Notes: generated by a model not told the origin, from the letters alone. A stretch of DNA of 64,000 nucleotides from Arenibacter amylolyticus (GCF_002150785.1 NZ_MTAZ01000020.1:47021-111020), one strand, 5' to 3'. Positions 46,490 to 55,135 are shown, counted from the first letter of the stretch. Program-made: numbers and translations.

Positions 46490-46786
46490 TTATTTTATTC
46501 CTAGCTTGGAATCTATCAAATCATTCAGTGCATTGAGTCGCTCTGTGGTCTCTGCAACCCCTTCCGATTGATCTATTCCTTGTTGCTCAATTTTAGAGGC
46601 AAATTGGAGTGCGCACATGGCAAGCACATCCTGTTTATCCCTAACGGCATAATTTTGCTCAAATTTTTTCGCCAACTGATCTATATTCTTAGCGGCCTTT
46701 CTTAGACCTTCTTCCTGAGAAGGGTCTATAGTTAACGGATATACCCTATCTGCTATAGAAAGCTTTATTTTGAGCTTTTCTGCCAT
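46490..46786 (-). CDS. zapA: Cell-division protein ZapA
   Basis: A 98-residue ZapA-like protein: a small N-terminal globular part (KIKLSIADRVYPLTIDPSQEEGLRKAAKNIDQLAKKFEQNY) and a C-terminal helix for coiled-coil dimerisation. It supports FtsZ-ring assembly. It follows a coiled-coil protein gene by 15 bp and precedes the 6S RNA. Confidence 0.9.
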   Translation of the reverse strand: MAEKLKIKLSIADRVYPLTIDPSQEEGLRKAAKNIDQLAKKFEQNYAVRDKQDVLAMCALQFASKIEQQGIDQSEGVAETTERLNALNDLIDSKLGIK

Positions 46787-46801
46787 ATTATTTACATTAC
46801 A

Positions 46802-47092
46802 TTATTCCGAAAGTTGCACTATACAGTGGTCCAACTCGCGTATTAATGTATTTATCTTAAGCTTAGCTTCAGTCTTGTTTGTATCACTGCCCAGTATTGT
46901 ATTTGCCAACTTCAGGGAATTGTATTTGTCCTGCCATTCCTCTACGGAAGCAGTCATTACTTCGTATTCGTTTTTTACGGCTATCAATTCTTCTTCCAAC
47001 CTAATGTTTTGGTCTTGCAAAAGCGCTAACTGGTGCAATAACTTACTAACTTTATTTTCTAAAGAATCTACAATTTCAATCAATTCACCCAT
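46802..47092 (-). CDS. Small coiled-coil protein upstream of zapA
   Basis: A 96-residue, almost entirely helical protein starting MGELIEIVDSLENKVSKLL, with heptad-like leucine spacing (LLHQLALLQDQNIRLEEEL). The start at 47092 was chosen over in-frame codons further out because the promoter lies at 47117-47147. The conserved pairing with zapA suggests a cell-division partner (a ZapB-like idea), but homology was not recognised. Confidence 0.75.
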   Translation of the reverse strand: MGELIEIVDSLENKVSKLLHQLALLQDQNIRLEEELIAVKNEYEVMTASVEEWQDKYNSLKLANTILGSDTNKTEAKLKINTLIRELDHCIVQLSE

Positions 47093-47116
47093 ATGCAAAT
47101 AGCAATGCATTTTACA

Positions 47117-47147
47117 CAAAGTTAATATACCTCGTCTTACTTAGCAA
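47117..47147 (-). promoter_or_regulatory. Promoter for the coiled-coil/zapA(/6S RNA/rny) transcript
   Basis: On the minus strand TTG (47145-47147), 20-nt spacer, TAACTTTG (47117-47124): full match to the Bacteroidota promoter consensus. It lies 25 nt before ATG 47092. Confidence 0.75.
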
Positions 47148-47288
47148 TTCTTTTTTCAATTATTCTAAAAGTAATGTATTCCCTACCGAAGCAGGCTGAA
47201 CTCTTACAACACGTAACGTATTTAAAACTAAGACTTTTTTTTCAATTTGAACGGTATTAATTACTTTCGCTTCAATTTACGAATAATT

Positions 47289-48980
47289 ATGAGAGGGATA
47301 CAATTAGGATGCTATTTATTACTAACACTTATGGTTTATGGACAAAAAAATTATCCTACGGATGCCTTTAGACCTCCCTTGGATATTCCCCTTATTCTAT
47401 CGGGTACCTTTGGCGAATTACGTGCTAACCATTTCCATGCAGGAATAGATATAAAGACCCAACAAAGGGAGGGGCTTCCTGTCTATGCCATTGGTGATGG
47501 TAGGGTTTCTAGGATAAAGGTGTCGCACTGGGGGTACGGAAAGGCCCTGTATATAGTTCACCCTAATGGTTATACCTCTGTGTATGCCCATTTACAGAAA
47601 TTCTCTCCAGAAATAGAAGCCTATGTAAAAAAGGTACAGTATCAAAAGAAATCATACGAAGTAGAGATTTTCCCTAGCAGCACTGATATTCCCCTCAATA
47701 AAGGGGAACTTATTGCCTATACTGGAAACACCGGAGGTTCTGCCGGTCCCCATCTCCATTTTGAAATAAGGACCAGTGCATCGGAAATGCCCACCAACCC
47801 ACTATATTATGGCTTGGAGGTTAGGGATGCCACCAGTCCCACCCTACTGGCTGCCTATGCATATCCCCTATCGGAAAATGCCCAAGTAAATCAGAGTCAG
47901 GAAAAAGTACAGCTAAAATACCACAGGCAGGCAGATGGTACTTTTTTGGCTGACAAGGTAACTGCTTCCGGACTCATAGGGTTTGGCATCAATACTTATG
48001 ACCGACAAGATTTGGCGGCCAACAAAAATGGCCCCTATTCCATAAAAAAATCCGTAAACGGCAGGGTTTATTCCGAATATAGGTTTGAGACTTTTTCTTT
48101 TCCAGAGAGCAGGTATATCAACACCCTAATAGATTATCCGCACTATGCCACCTATGGTGAAAGGATTCAAAAGACCTATAAAAAGTCCAGCAACCTATTG
48201 GGGATCTATCAAAATTTATACAATGACGGAAAGGTGGAGATCAATGAAGGACTTTCATACAATGTAGAAATCCAAATCAGTGACCTAGCTGGCAACAACA
48301 CCAAATTAATCATTCCAGTAGAAGGTAAAAGACAAGAAATACTGATCCCTAGAAAGGAAGAAAAGACCGATTACTACATCCTTGCTAAAAAACCGATGAA
48401 TTTTGATCTTGGGGGAGCCAAGGTATATTTCCCCGCGAATACTTTTTATGACAACTTCTTTATAGACCTTAAAAAAGGACAAGATACTGTTACCATCCAC
48501 AATAATACGGTGCCGGCACACAGAAATTTCACCATCACTTTTGATGTTAGCAAATACACCAATGAGGAAAAAGCGCAGTTATTTATAGGGAGATTGGATA
48601 AAGACCTAAAACCCAGTTATTCCTCTACCTATAAACGAGGTACTACCTTTACCACCAGAACCCGTAATTTGGGCACTTACACCCTGGCAAGAGATACAGT
48701 GGCCCCTAGCATAGAACCAAAGAACTTTAGGGACAAACAGTGGCTTTCCAACTACAATTACCTAAGCCTTCGGATAGATGATGACCTAAGCGGCATTAAC
48801 ACCTATACCGCTACCTTGAACGGTAAATGGATCTTAATGGAATATGAACCCAAAACCAAAACCCTAACCTATAACTTTGATGATTTAAAATTGGATCAGA
48901 CACAGGGCGACCTAAAGGTTGTTGTAACGGATAATGTAGGGAATAGCAGCACTTTTACCAGTACCTTTTATAGAAAATAA
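47289..48980 (+). CDS. Secreted M23 family metallopeptidase
   Basis: A 563-residue exported protein (signal MRGIQLGCYLLLTLMVYGQ) with an LytM/M23 zinc-peptidase domain in the first ~190 residues. Motif 1 is HFHAGIDI (HxxxD) and motif 2 is GPHLHFEIR (HxH); both are intact. The long C-terminal part is beta-rich with Ig-like features (DDLSGINTYTATLNGKW). It probably cleaves peptidoglycan cross-links. The ATG at 47289 was preferred to an in-frame TTG at 47247. Confidence 0.93.
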   Translation: MRGIQLGCYLLLTLMVYGQKNYPTDAFRPPLDIPLILSGTFGELRANHFHAGIDIKTQQREGLPVYAIGDGRVSRIKVSHWGYGKALYIVHPNGYTSVYAHLQKFSPEIEAYVKKVQYQKKSYEVEIFPSSTDIPLNKGELIAYTGNTGGSAGPHLHFEIRTSASEMPTNPLYYGLEVRDATSPTLLAAYAYPLSENAQVNQSQEKVQLKYHRQADGTFLADKVTASGLIGFGINTYDRQDLAANKNGPYSIKKSVNGRVYSEYRFETFSFPESRYINTLIDYPHYATYGERIQKTYKKSSNLLGIYQNLYNDGKVEINEGLSYNVEIQISDLAGNNTKLIIPVEGKRQEILIPRKEEKTDYYILAKKPMNFDLGGAKVYFPANTFYDNFFIDLKKGQDTVTIHNNTVPAHRNFTITFDVSKYTNEEKAQLFIGRLDKDLKPSYSSTYKRGTTFTTRTRNLGTYTLARDTVAPSIEPKNFRDKQWLSNYNYLSLRIDDDLSGINTYTATLNGKWILMEYEPKTKTLTYNFDDLKLDQTQGDLKVVVTDNVGNSSTFTSTFYRK

Positions 48981-49023
48981 TCGCTATCCATTTAACAAGC
49001 TTATGTTTACATAGAATTTTAGC

Positions 49024-49191
49024 ATGAACTATAATAAACTCCCACATTATAAGAATATTAAGAACAAGATTTTGGAAAATATGATATTTTTGTGTGAACA
49101 TATTATAGAAGCCACTCTCAATTTCTACAATCAATTGGGCTTACCCATTCAAGGTTGTAATAATATCCAAAAAAACAGAAGCATCGGATGA
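49024..49191 (+). CDS. Possible 55-codon small ORF overlapping the next start by ATGA
   Basis: ATG 49024 to TGA 49189-49191 encodes 55 residues beginning MNYNKLPHYKNIKNKILENM. The stop overlaps the next gene's ATG in an ATGA junction, the geometry of coupled genes. Against it, a perfect TATTTTTG lies within it (49085-49092) that could be the next gene's promoter, and the AT-rich gap makes chance ORFs likely. Confidence 0.25.
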   Translation: MNYNKLPHYKNIKNKILENMIFLCEHIIEATLNFYNQLGLPIQGCNNIQKNRSIG

Positions 49192-49841
49192 AAAATAAAC
49201 TCGCCATTTTATTAGCTCTCATAGGCCTTACCCTAAATGCCCAAAAAAATATATACGAGAGTGCCAAATTTGATGATTTAAGCAAATCTCACCAAACATT
49301 GGCCATCATCCCGTTTCTTACCAGCTTACAGTTAAAGGGCGAAGTTTCTGATGACGAATTAAAGCAATTAGAAGAAAAAGAAGCCTACGAGGTTCAAAAC
49401 GCTTTGGAAACCTATTTTTCCAAAAGGAAGAAGAAAAAGAAATTCTCCGTAACCTTTCAGAACATCAAGAATACCAATGCCATATTGAGTCAGCAAAACA
49501 TAACCTATGAAAATATAGACATCTATACGGTAAGGGAGCTATCCGAGATTTTGGGAGTAGACGGAATCATAAGTGGCAATCTAGATCTAAACGTGCTCTT
49601 ATCCAACGGCGTACCCACTAAATTCAGCATTATGGACTATATTAATGGAGATGCCAACTACGGTAGGATAGGGGTTAAAATAAGTGACGGGACCAGCGGT
49701 AAATTACTTTGGAAGTACGAAAAACAGATCAATAAAAAATCTGGCAAAAACACCACCGACCTTATCGATAAAATGATGAAAATGGCATCTAGAAAGTTCC
49801 CGTACGACAGGGAACGTCCCCGCGACCGAAAAGACAATTAA
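49188..49841 (+). CDS. Hypothetical secreted protein
   Basis: A 217-residue protein with a signal peptide (MKNKLAILLALIGLTLNAQ). A charged KRKKKKKF patch sits near residue 80, and a segment VRELSEILGVDGIISGNLDLNVLLSNG follows. The latter resembles the nucleotide-free alpha/beta pattern of LpoB/CsgG-like periplasmic proteins. That is a resemblance only. The gene overlaps the convergent cysteine desulfurase by 4 bp. Confidence 0.7.
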   Translation: MKNKLAILLALIGLTLNAQKNIYESAKFDDLSKSHQTLAIIPFLTSLQLKGEVSDDELKQLEEKEAYEVQNALETYFSKRKKKKKFSVTFQNIKNTNAILSQQNITYENIDIYTVRELSEILGVDGIISGNLDLNVLLSNGVPTKFSIMDYINGDANYGRIGVKISDGTSGKLLWKYEKQINKKSGKNTTDLIDKMMKMASRKFPYDRERPRDRKDN

Positions 49842-50986
49842 TCTTTTTGGTAGTCTTCCAACACTTGGATTACATAGTCCAAGTCTTCCTTGGTATTGAA
49901 TTTAGAAAATGAAAACCTCACCGATGGCTTTTTTCTATCCGCTCCGGAAAGTATCTCCGTGAGCACATGTGAGCCTTGGTCACTACCAGATTGACAAGCA
50001 CTTCCTGCAGAACAAGCAATTCCATTTATATCTAAGTGAAACAATAGCAACATGGCTTTTTCTGGATCAAATGGAAGTAGGATATTAACCAATGTATAAG
50101 TACTTTTCTCCATATCTCCGGAAAGCCCGTTAAACTGTACCCCCGGAATTCTCAGCTGTAATTGCTCCATAAAATAGCGCTTTAATTCGCTAACATATTT
50201 CTTCTCCTCCTCCAGATTTTCATAGGCCGAAACAAAGGCTTCCTCCAAACCTACAATATTGTGAAATGGTTCCGTTCCCGCTCTAAATCCGCGTTCTTGG
50301 GCGCCACCAAAAATTAAGGGCTTTAATCCAGAATTGCGTTTTATATAGGCAAACCCAATTCCTTTGGGACCGTGAAATTTATGGGCAGCGGCAGTGAGGA
50401 AATGAAGTTGCGTCTTTTTTAAATCCCAAGGAAAATGACCAATAGATTGTACGGTATCGGAATGAAACAAGGCCTGGTGATCCAAACACAGCTTGCTTAC
50501 CGCCTCTACATCCAACAAATTTCCAATTTCGTTATTCACATGCATCAGGCTAACCAGCTTTTTATCATCCCCATCCCTTAATAAGGCCTCTAAATGTGTT
50601 AAATCTGGGTTTCCATAACTATCTAAGTCTACATATTTAAGCTGCACTCCATATTCTTTCTCTAACTCACAGGCAGTATGCAATACCGCATGGTGCTCTA
50701 TACGCGAAGTAATCAAGGTTTTAATTTCAAGGTCTCTTACCGCACAGCGCAGTATCATATTATCTGCCTCGGTTCCTCCAGAGGTAAAAACTATTTCCGA
50801 GGGATGGGCGTTTAGGTGTTTTGCAATGGTTTTTCTCGCCTTTTCGATACCCGTTTTTGCCGATCTACCAAAACTATGGCTAGAAGAAGGGTTCCCATAG
50901 CAGGTAGACAAAGCCTCCTGCATTCTTTTAATTACTTCGGGTCTAACCTGTGTGGTGGCAGCGCTATCCAAATATACCTTTCTCAT
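49838..50986 (-). CDS. Cysteine desulfurase (NifS/IscS family)
   Basis: A 382-residue PLP enzyme removing sulfur from cysteine for Fe-S or thio-modification. The PLP Lys is K203 in AAAHKFHGPKG. The persulfide-bearing Cys is C331 in CSAGSACQSGS. FTSGGTEADNMIL and HVNNEIGN are the cofactor-contact regions. No scaffold or suf genes are adjacent, so its pathway is open. A promoter lies at 51036-51069. Confidence 0.92.
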   Translation of the reverse strand: MRKVYLDSAATTQVRPEVIKRMQEALSTCYGNPSSSHSFGRSAKTGIEKARKTIAKHLNAHPSEIVFTSGGTEADNMILRCAVRDLEIKTLITSRIEHHAVLHTACELEKEYGVQLKYVDLDSYGNPDLTHLEALLRDGDDKKLVSLMHVNNEIGNLLDVEAVSKLCLDHQALFHSDTVQSIGHFPWDLKKTQLHFLTAAAHKFHGPKGIGFAYIKRNSGLKPLIFGGAQERGFRAGTEPFHNIVGLEEAFVSAYENLEEEKKYVSELKRYFMEQLQLRIPGVQFNGLSGDMEKSTYTLVNILLPFDPEKAMLLLFHLDINGIACSAGSACQSGSDQGSHVLTEILSGADRKKPSVRFSFSKFNTKEDLDYVIQVLEDYQKD

Positions 50987-51035
50987 TAAAAAAACATTGT
51001 AATTATTTAAACTCCTAAACTAAAAATAGATCTGG

Positions 51036-51069
51036 CAAAAATACTTGAAATAAAGTTAATTTCCTGCAA
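51036..51069 (-). promoter_or_regulatory. Cysteine desulfurase promoter
   Basis: Minus strand: TTG (51067-51069), 23-nt spacer, TATTTTTG (51036-51043). The leader to ATG 50986 would be ~45 nt. Confidence 0.65.
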
Positions 51070-51109
51070 AATACGGGGAAAGCTCTAGGTTTATGAGTTA
51101 TTTTTCAAT

Positions 51110-51117
51110 TAAATTTG
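51110..51117 (+). promoter_or_regulatory. -7 element abutting the lipoprotein start
   Basis: A perfect TAAATTTG 12 nt before ATG 51122 (leaderless geometry). Confidence 0.5.
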
Positions 51118-51121
51118 AGGC

Positions 51122-51631
51122 ATGAGAAATTTGCTATTATTTGTTTTTGTGATAAGCTTATATTCCTGTGATGACGGGGACTTACAGATTGAGACTATCA
51201 ATTTTGATGACAGCACCATCCAGTACTGCGGGAGCTCCCCAACCACAGAAAGCACCCTATTTTTTAAGATATCGGGCAGTGAGGCGTTGATTCTCACTTT
51301 AGCAAGTGGCACCTTAAAAAATGAAGTATCTAATGGGGAGATTCAAATTCCGGTTACGGGTAACACCAAGGTTACGTATCGCATTTTTTCCGACAAAGTG
51401 AGTAAGGATTATTTTTGCAATCCCCTTCCTCCAGCAACCCCTATTGTAACCGAGGAGATTGAGGCCCAAGGTGGATTTGTTCATATTACTACCACGGCTA
51501 AAACGGAAGGCGAAACCACCTCCTATGAACACAATATTAGGTTAAGTGAAATATCGTTGGTAAACAAAACCAACGATCAGCGTATAACAGACTTAAGAAT
51601 CAATAATTTTGGAACTGTTACCACCAAGTAA
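51122..51631 (+). CDS. Hypothetical lipoprotein
   Basis: A 169-residue protein with a lipoprotein signal (MRNLLLFVFVISLYSCDD; lipobox LYSC) and a beta-rich body. Further Cys residues (CGSS and FCNPLPP) could form a disulfide. The family was not recognised. Its stop codon lies in the left arm of an inverted repeat shared with the convergent Smr gene. Confidence 0.7.
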   Translation: MRNLLLFVFVISLYSCDDGDLQIETINFDDSTIQYCGSSPTTESTLFFKISGSEALILTLASGTLKNEVSNGEIQIPVTGNTKVTYRIFSDKVSKDYFCNPLPPATPIVTEEIEAQGGFVHITTTAKTEGETTSYEHNIRLSEISLVNKTNDQRITDLRINNFGTVTTK

Positions 51632-51660
51632 GACAGTTTGTATTTAACAACCTGTCTTAC
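51628..51660. other. Inverted repeat holding the stop codons of two convergent genes
   Basis: GTAAGACAG (51628-51636) and CTGTCTTAC (51652-51660) are perfectly complementary. The left arm contains the lipoprotein TAA (51629-51631). The right arm contains, on the other strand, the Smr-gene TAA (51657-51659). It probably acts as a shared transcript end although no T-run follows. Confidence 0.6.
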
Positions 51661-52199
51661 TTCTGAGAAATATAAACTTCTGTGGCACCAGAGCCGTATT
51701 TTTGGTAATCGGCATCGTAATATTTTACCTGCTCGTATTTTCTGAATAAAAAATAGAGCTCCTCCTTTAGCACTCCTTCCCCTACCCCGTGAATAAACAC
51801 TACTTTTTGTATGCGCTTACGGATGGCAAATTCCAGTTGCCGCTCTGCCGTTTCCATCTGGAGGTTTAATATATCAAAATTGGACATCCTTTTTGCTGTC
51901 TTGGTCAATTTCTCAATATGCAGATCTACCTCCATCTTAGGGGCATTTCGTTCTTTGGGTTTGGGTGCTGGTTTATGGCGTTTTTTAGGGATTTCTTTTT
52001 CCGCTTTTACTCGGGCAACCTCAAAGTTGGAAACCGATATTTCCTGATTTGCCGGTATGGAAAGCAGCTCTGAAGGGGCATAATTCAATAAAAATCCATC
52101 GGTGCTTTCCACCGTAATTTCCTGCCCCTTAATTTTTACGATCACCCCTTGTATGGTATCGTCAATAGCTTCTACCCTATCGCCAATTTTAAAGTTCAT
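51657..52199 (-). CDS. Smr-domain protein (MutS2 C-terminal-like)
   Basis: A 180-residue protein. The N-terminal ~50 residues form a small beta-barrel (FKIGDRVEAIDDTIQGVIVKIKGQEITVES, DUF2027/KOW-like). A basic Pro-rich linker (KEIPKKRHKPAPKPKERNAP) follows, then a C-terminal Smr domain with EVDLHIEKL and VVFIHGVGEGVLKEEL. Smr domains are nucleases acting on DNA or stalled-ribosome mRNA. No MutS ATPase part is present, so this is a stand-alone Smr protein. It overlaps the upstream gene by 11 bp. Confidence 0.85.
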   Translation of the reverse strand: MNFKIGDRVEAIDDTIQGVIVKIKGQEITVESTDGFLLNYAPSELLSIPANQEISVSNFEVARVKAEKEIPKKRHKPAPKPKERNAPKMEVDLHIEKLTKTAKRMSNFDILNLQMETAERQLEFAIRKRIQKVVFIHGVGEGVLKEELYFLFRKYEQVKYYDADYQKYGSGATEVYISQK

Positions 52200-52398
52200 C
52201 GTCCTCATTTTTTAGATCCCGATCTCGCTCCTCGGATTGCCCGATACTCCATGATTGCGTGGTTTTATAAATTCCGAACATCATCAACACAAAGCCTATC
52301 ATTAGAGCAATTTCCTCTTCCATAAATCCATCTCCAAACCCCGCAATTAGGGCTCCGACTCCGATCAATATTAAATAAAAGTTTCGTTTCATTTTCAT
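52189..52398 (-). CDS. Small two-helix membrane protein
   Basis: A 69-residue protein from MKMKRNFYL with two membrane helices (FYLILIGVGALIAGFGDGF and IALMIGFVLMMFGIYKTT) and a charged C-terminal tail. A perfect -7 box 12 nt before 52398 supports this start. It is coupled to the Smr gene by an 11-bp overlap. Function unknown. Confidence 0.65.
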   Translation of the reverse strand: MKMKRNFYLILIGVGALIAGFGDGFMEEEIALMIGFVLMMFGIYKTTQSWSIGQSEERDRDLKNEDDEL

Positions 52399-52402
52399 TG
52401 CC

Positions 52403-52410
52403 CAAAAATA
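52403..52410 (-). promoter_or_regulatory. -7 element abutting the small membrane-protein start
   Basis: Perfect TATTTTTG on the minus strand, 12 nt before ATG 52398 (leaderless geometry). Confidence 0.5.
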
Positions 52411-52459
52411 ATAGTAATTTACCTTAAACAATTATATTAGCACTTTAAAAGCAGTTAAA

Positions 52460-52759
52460 ATGTTCTTGCTCCAGTTGGAAAATTACATGTTACCTTGTTT
52501 AAATAAACAGATTTTCGGCATAGACTGTCCTGGCTGTGGTATACAACGCGCTATATCCTTTATATTAAATGGCGATTTTGTTGCCGCTTTTTACATGTTT
52601 CCTGCAATTTATACTATTATTCTATTAATTGCGTTTTTAGGACTTAGCCTTTTTATCGACATAAAAAACAGCTTCAAAATTAAATTATACCTGTTATATC
52701 TAAATGCAGGTATCATTATCGTTAGTTATATATTAAAAATGCTACAAATAATCTATTAA
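52460..52759 (+). CDS. DUF2752 membrane protein (first copy)
   Basis: A 99-residue protein with the DUF2752 signature FGIDCPGCGIQRAISFILNGDFVAAF and two following membrane helices. The CPGCG motif is the family hallmark. ATG 52460 and the later in-frame Met (MLPCL) are both possible starts. It is first gene of a four-gene small-membrane-protein cluster. Confidence 0.8.
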   Translation: MFLLQLENYMLPCLNKQIFGIDCPGCGIQRAISFILNGDFVAAFYMFPAIYTIILLIAFLGLSLFIDIKNSFKIKLYLLYLNAGIIIVSYILKMLQIIY

Positions 52760-52768
52760 AATCAAACC

Positions 52769-53107
52769 ATGGAACAACAAAAACTACCCAATGCAACGCT
52801 AATTTTAGTTTTCGGTATCATATCTATAGTAACTTGCTGTTGCTATGGTATTATTGGACTTATTTTTGGAATAGTAGGGTTGATACTAGCGAATAAGGCT
52901 ACTAAACTCTATGCAAGTGCCCCTGAACTCTATGAGGGTTACAATAATGTAAAGCTGGGAAAAACCCTATCTATTATCGGGATTGTACTAAACATTCTGG
53001 TAGCTATATTTTTCATTTGGATCATTTCTATCATTGGGTGGGATGCCCTGCAAAATGAAGAGCTTATGAGAGAGCGCTTAGAAGACTACTTACAGAATAT
53101 TGAATAA
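52769..53107 (+). CDS. CCC-motif membrane protein (DUF4190-like)
   Basis: A 112-residue protein with a Cys-Cys-Cys motif inside the first membrane helix (IISIVTCCCYGIIGLIFGIVGLILA) and a second helix (IIGIVLNILVAIFFIWII). The polar loop YASAPELYEGYNNVKLGKTLS lies between. The layout parallels the dispanin encoded next. The triple Cys may be a lipid-attachment or palmitoylation-like site. That is inference. Confidence 0.8.
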   Translation: MEQQKLPNATLILVFGIISIVTCCCYGIIGLIFGIVGLILANKATKLYASAPELYEGYNNVKLGKTLSIIGIVLNILVAIFFIWIISIIGWDALQNEELMRERLEDYLQNIE

Positions 53108-53128
53108 CCCCTACCACAACTAACATCA

Positions 53129-53425
53129 ATGACCAATACATTAATGGAAAACGTCCAACGCCCCAAACCAAGTAACTATTTAATTCTTGCGATATTCACC
53201 ACTGTTTGCTGCTGTATTATCCCAGGTGTGGTCAGCATTGTTTATGCTGCCAAAGTAAATGAGGCCTATGCCCAAGGCAACTATGATGCCGCAGAAAGAG
53301 CCTCTAAGAACGCAAAAACATGGGCTTTTGTAGGCATCGGAATCGCCGCGCTCTTCTTACTTATTTATATTGCCATATTTGGATTTGCAATTGTTGGCGG
53401 CATATTGAGTGGTAGTGATTTCTAA
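53129..53425 (+). CDS. CD225/dispanin family protein
   Basis: A 98-residue two-helix protein matching CD225/dispanins, the family of vertebrate interferon-induced transmembrane proteins. The first helix is NYLILAIFTTVCCCIIPGVVSIVYAAKVN, again with CCC. The conserved YAQGNYDAAERASKNAKTWAFVGI loop leads into the second helix. In-frame ATG 53144 is an alternative start. It overlaps the second DUF2752 gene by 17 bp. Confidence 0.85.
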   Translation: MTNTLMENVQRPKPSNYLILAIFTTVCCCIIPGVVSIVYAAKVNEAYAQGNYDAAERASKNAKTWAFVGIGIAALFLLIYIAIFGFAIVGGILSGSDF

Positions 53426-53831
53426 AAAATACAATAAGCTATTCATACTTGCAATAGGAGTACTATTCTCAGGAATAGTACTCCTATACTATTTATTGGA
53501 TCCCAGCAACTCCCCCTATTTCCCCAATTGTCCGTTTTACCAATTTACCGGGTATTACTGCACAGGATGTGGCAGCCAGCGGGCACTGCATGATCTTTTG
53601 CACTTGAATCTCGTTGGAGCTATTAAACACAATGCACTATTTATTCCGGCCCTACTATTGGGCACGTATCATTTTAGCATAAAATACCTCCCCATTAAGA
53701 ATGCCGATACGTTTCCAGATATTGTTTATCACCCCAAAACTCCTATACTAATATTTACAGTTTTGATACTTTTTACCATTTTAAGAAACATTCCAAAATT
53801 CCCCTTCTCACTCCTTGCCCCTCACCTTTAA
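53409..53831 (+). CDS. DUF2752 membrane protein (second copy, GTG start)
   Basis: A 140-residue DUF2752 protein with the signature YYCTGCGSQRALHDLLHLNLVGAIKHNALF and three membrane helices. The start is GTG at 53409 (GTG 53415 is also possible); no ATG precedes the first helix. Early in the gene (53454-53487) lies a 15-bp perfect hairpin. It ends next to the rocD terminator. Confidence 0.8.
   Translation: MVVISKKYNKLFILAIGVLFSGIVLLYYLLDPSNSPYFPNCPFYQFTGYYCTGCGSQRALHDLLHLNLVGAIKHNALFIPALLLGTYHFSIKYLPIKNADTFPDIVYHPKTPILIFTVLILFTILRNIPKFPFSLLAPHL
53454..53487. repeat. 15-bp perfect hairpin inside DUF2752 coding sequence
   Basis: ATAGGAGTACTATTC (53454-53468) is the exact reverse complement of GAATAGTACTCCTAT (53473-53487), separated by TCAG. 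It lies in codons ~16-27 of the second DUF2752 gene, just after the overlap with the CD225 gene. Confidence 0.9.
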
Positions 53832-53832
53832 C

Positions 53833-53862
53833 AAAAAAAAGCCTGCAAGGAAGATGCAGGCT
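53833..53862 (-). terminator. rocD terminator
   Basis: On the minus strand AGCCTGCA / TGCAGGCT (53855-53862 and 53840-53847) followed by eight T (53833-53840). Confidence 0.9.
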
Positions 53863-53890
53863 CTATATAATATATATCAATGTATCCGGT

Positions 53891-55135
53891 CTATTTCTGA
53901 AATTGTTCCAGAGTCCTGATAATTATCGATACACAGTCTAGTAATTGCTCACGTGTCATCACCAAAGGAGGTGCAAATCTAATGATGTTACCATGGGTAG
54001 GTTTGGCCAATAGTCCATTATCTCTTAAGGCCAAACAAATATTCCAAGCTGTTTCGCTATCTGGGGAATCATTAACCAAAATTGCATTTAGCAACCCTTT
54101 TCCACGCACCGAATTTACGAGGTCACTTTTTTCTATAAACTTATTAAGCGCTGCCCTAAAAAGCTCTCCCAATTCATGTGCATTCTCTGCCAACCCCTCT
54201 TCTTTAACCACTTCTAACGCAGCAATTCCCACAGCTGCCCCTACTGGGTTTCCTCCAAAGGTACTTCCATGGTTTCCAGGCCCTATCACCTCCATGATTT
54301 CATCATCTGCCAACACAGCGGAAACGGGATAGGCGCCACCGGAAAGTGCCTTTCCCAAGATCAACATATCGGGTTTAACACCTTCATGATCCACTGCTAA
54401 CATCTTCCCCGTTCTTGCGATTCCCGTTTGTATTTCATCGGCAATAAAGAGTACATTGTACTTTTCACAGAGTGTTTTGGCCTTGGTTAGATACCCCTCG
54501 GAAGGCACATTAACTCCTGCCTCCCCTTGTATGGGCTCTACTAAAAACCCAGCTATATTAGGATCGCTCTTTAATGCCTCCTCCAAAGCCGTTAAATTGT
54601 TATACTCAATGGCAAGGAAGCCTTCTGTATAAGGACCAAAATTTTTCCTAGCCACCGCATCATTGGAAAATGAGATAATAGTAGTGGTGCGTCCGTGGAA
54701 ATTATTCTCACAAACAATTATTTTTGCCTTATTAGAGGCTACTCCCTTTTTTTCATAAGCCCATTTTCTACATATTTTTAAAGCCGTCTCCACAGCCTCT
54801 GCTCCAGTATTCATGGGTAAGAGCTTATCATAGCCGAAGGTTTCGCAGGCATATTTCTCAAACTTCCCCAACTGGTCATTGTAAAAAGCCCGGGAGGTTA
54901 GGGTAAGGGTTTGTGCCTGACTCGTCATGGCATTTACAATTTTAGGATGACAGTGTCCCTGATTAACGGCCGAGTAGGCCGACAGAAAATCGTAGTACTT
55001 TTTTCCTTCCACATCCCAAACATACACTCCCTCTCCCCTGCTTAGGACAACGGGCAGCGGATGGTAATTATGGGCTCCATATTTATCTTCCAATGCGATA
55101 GCACTTGTGGATGTTATTTTTTCCTGTTGTAACAT
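53891..55135 (-). CDS. rocD: Ornithine--oxo-acid aminotransferase
   Basis: A class III PLP aminotransferase converting ornithine to glutamate semialdehyde, with 414 residues from MLQQEK. The PLP Lys is in [18 protein letters not shown] (K262). [16 protein letters not shown] carries the ring-N Asp. [28 protein letters not shown] and [17 protein letters not shown] are ornithine-aminotransferase-like. The start two codons upstream is equally possible. Confidence 0.93.
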   Translation of the reverse strand: MLQQEKITSTSAIALEDKYGAHNYHPLPVVLSRGEGVYVWDVEGKKYYDFLSAYSAVNQGHCHPKIVNAMTSQAQTLTLTSRAFYNDQLGKFEKYACETFGYDKLLPMNTGAEAVETALKICRKWAYEKKGVASNKAKIIVCENNFHGRTTTIISFSNDAVARKNFGPYTEGFLAIEYNNLTALEEALKSDPNIAGFLVEPIQGEAGVNVPSEGYLTKAKTLCEKYNVLFIADEIQTGIARTGKMLAVDHEGVKPDMLILGKALSGGAYPVSAVLADDEIMEVIGPGNHGSTFGGNPVGAAVGIAALEVVKEEGLAENAHELGELFRAALNKFIEKSDLVNSVRGKGLLNAILVNDSPDSETAWNICLALRDNGLLAKPTHGNIIRFAPPLVMTREQLLDCVSIIIRTLEQFQK

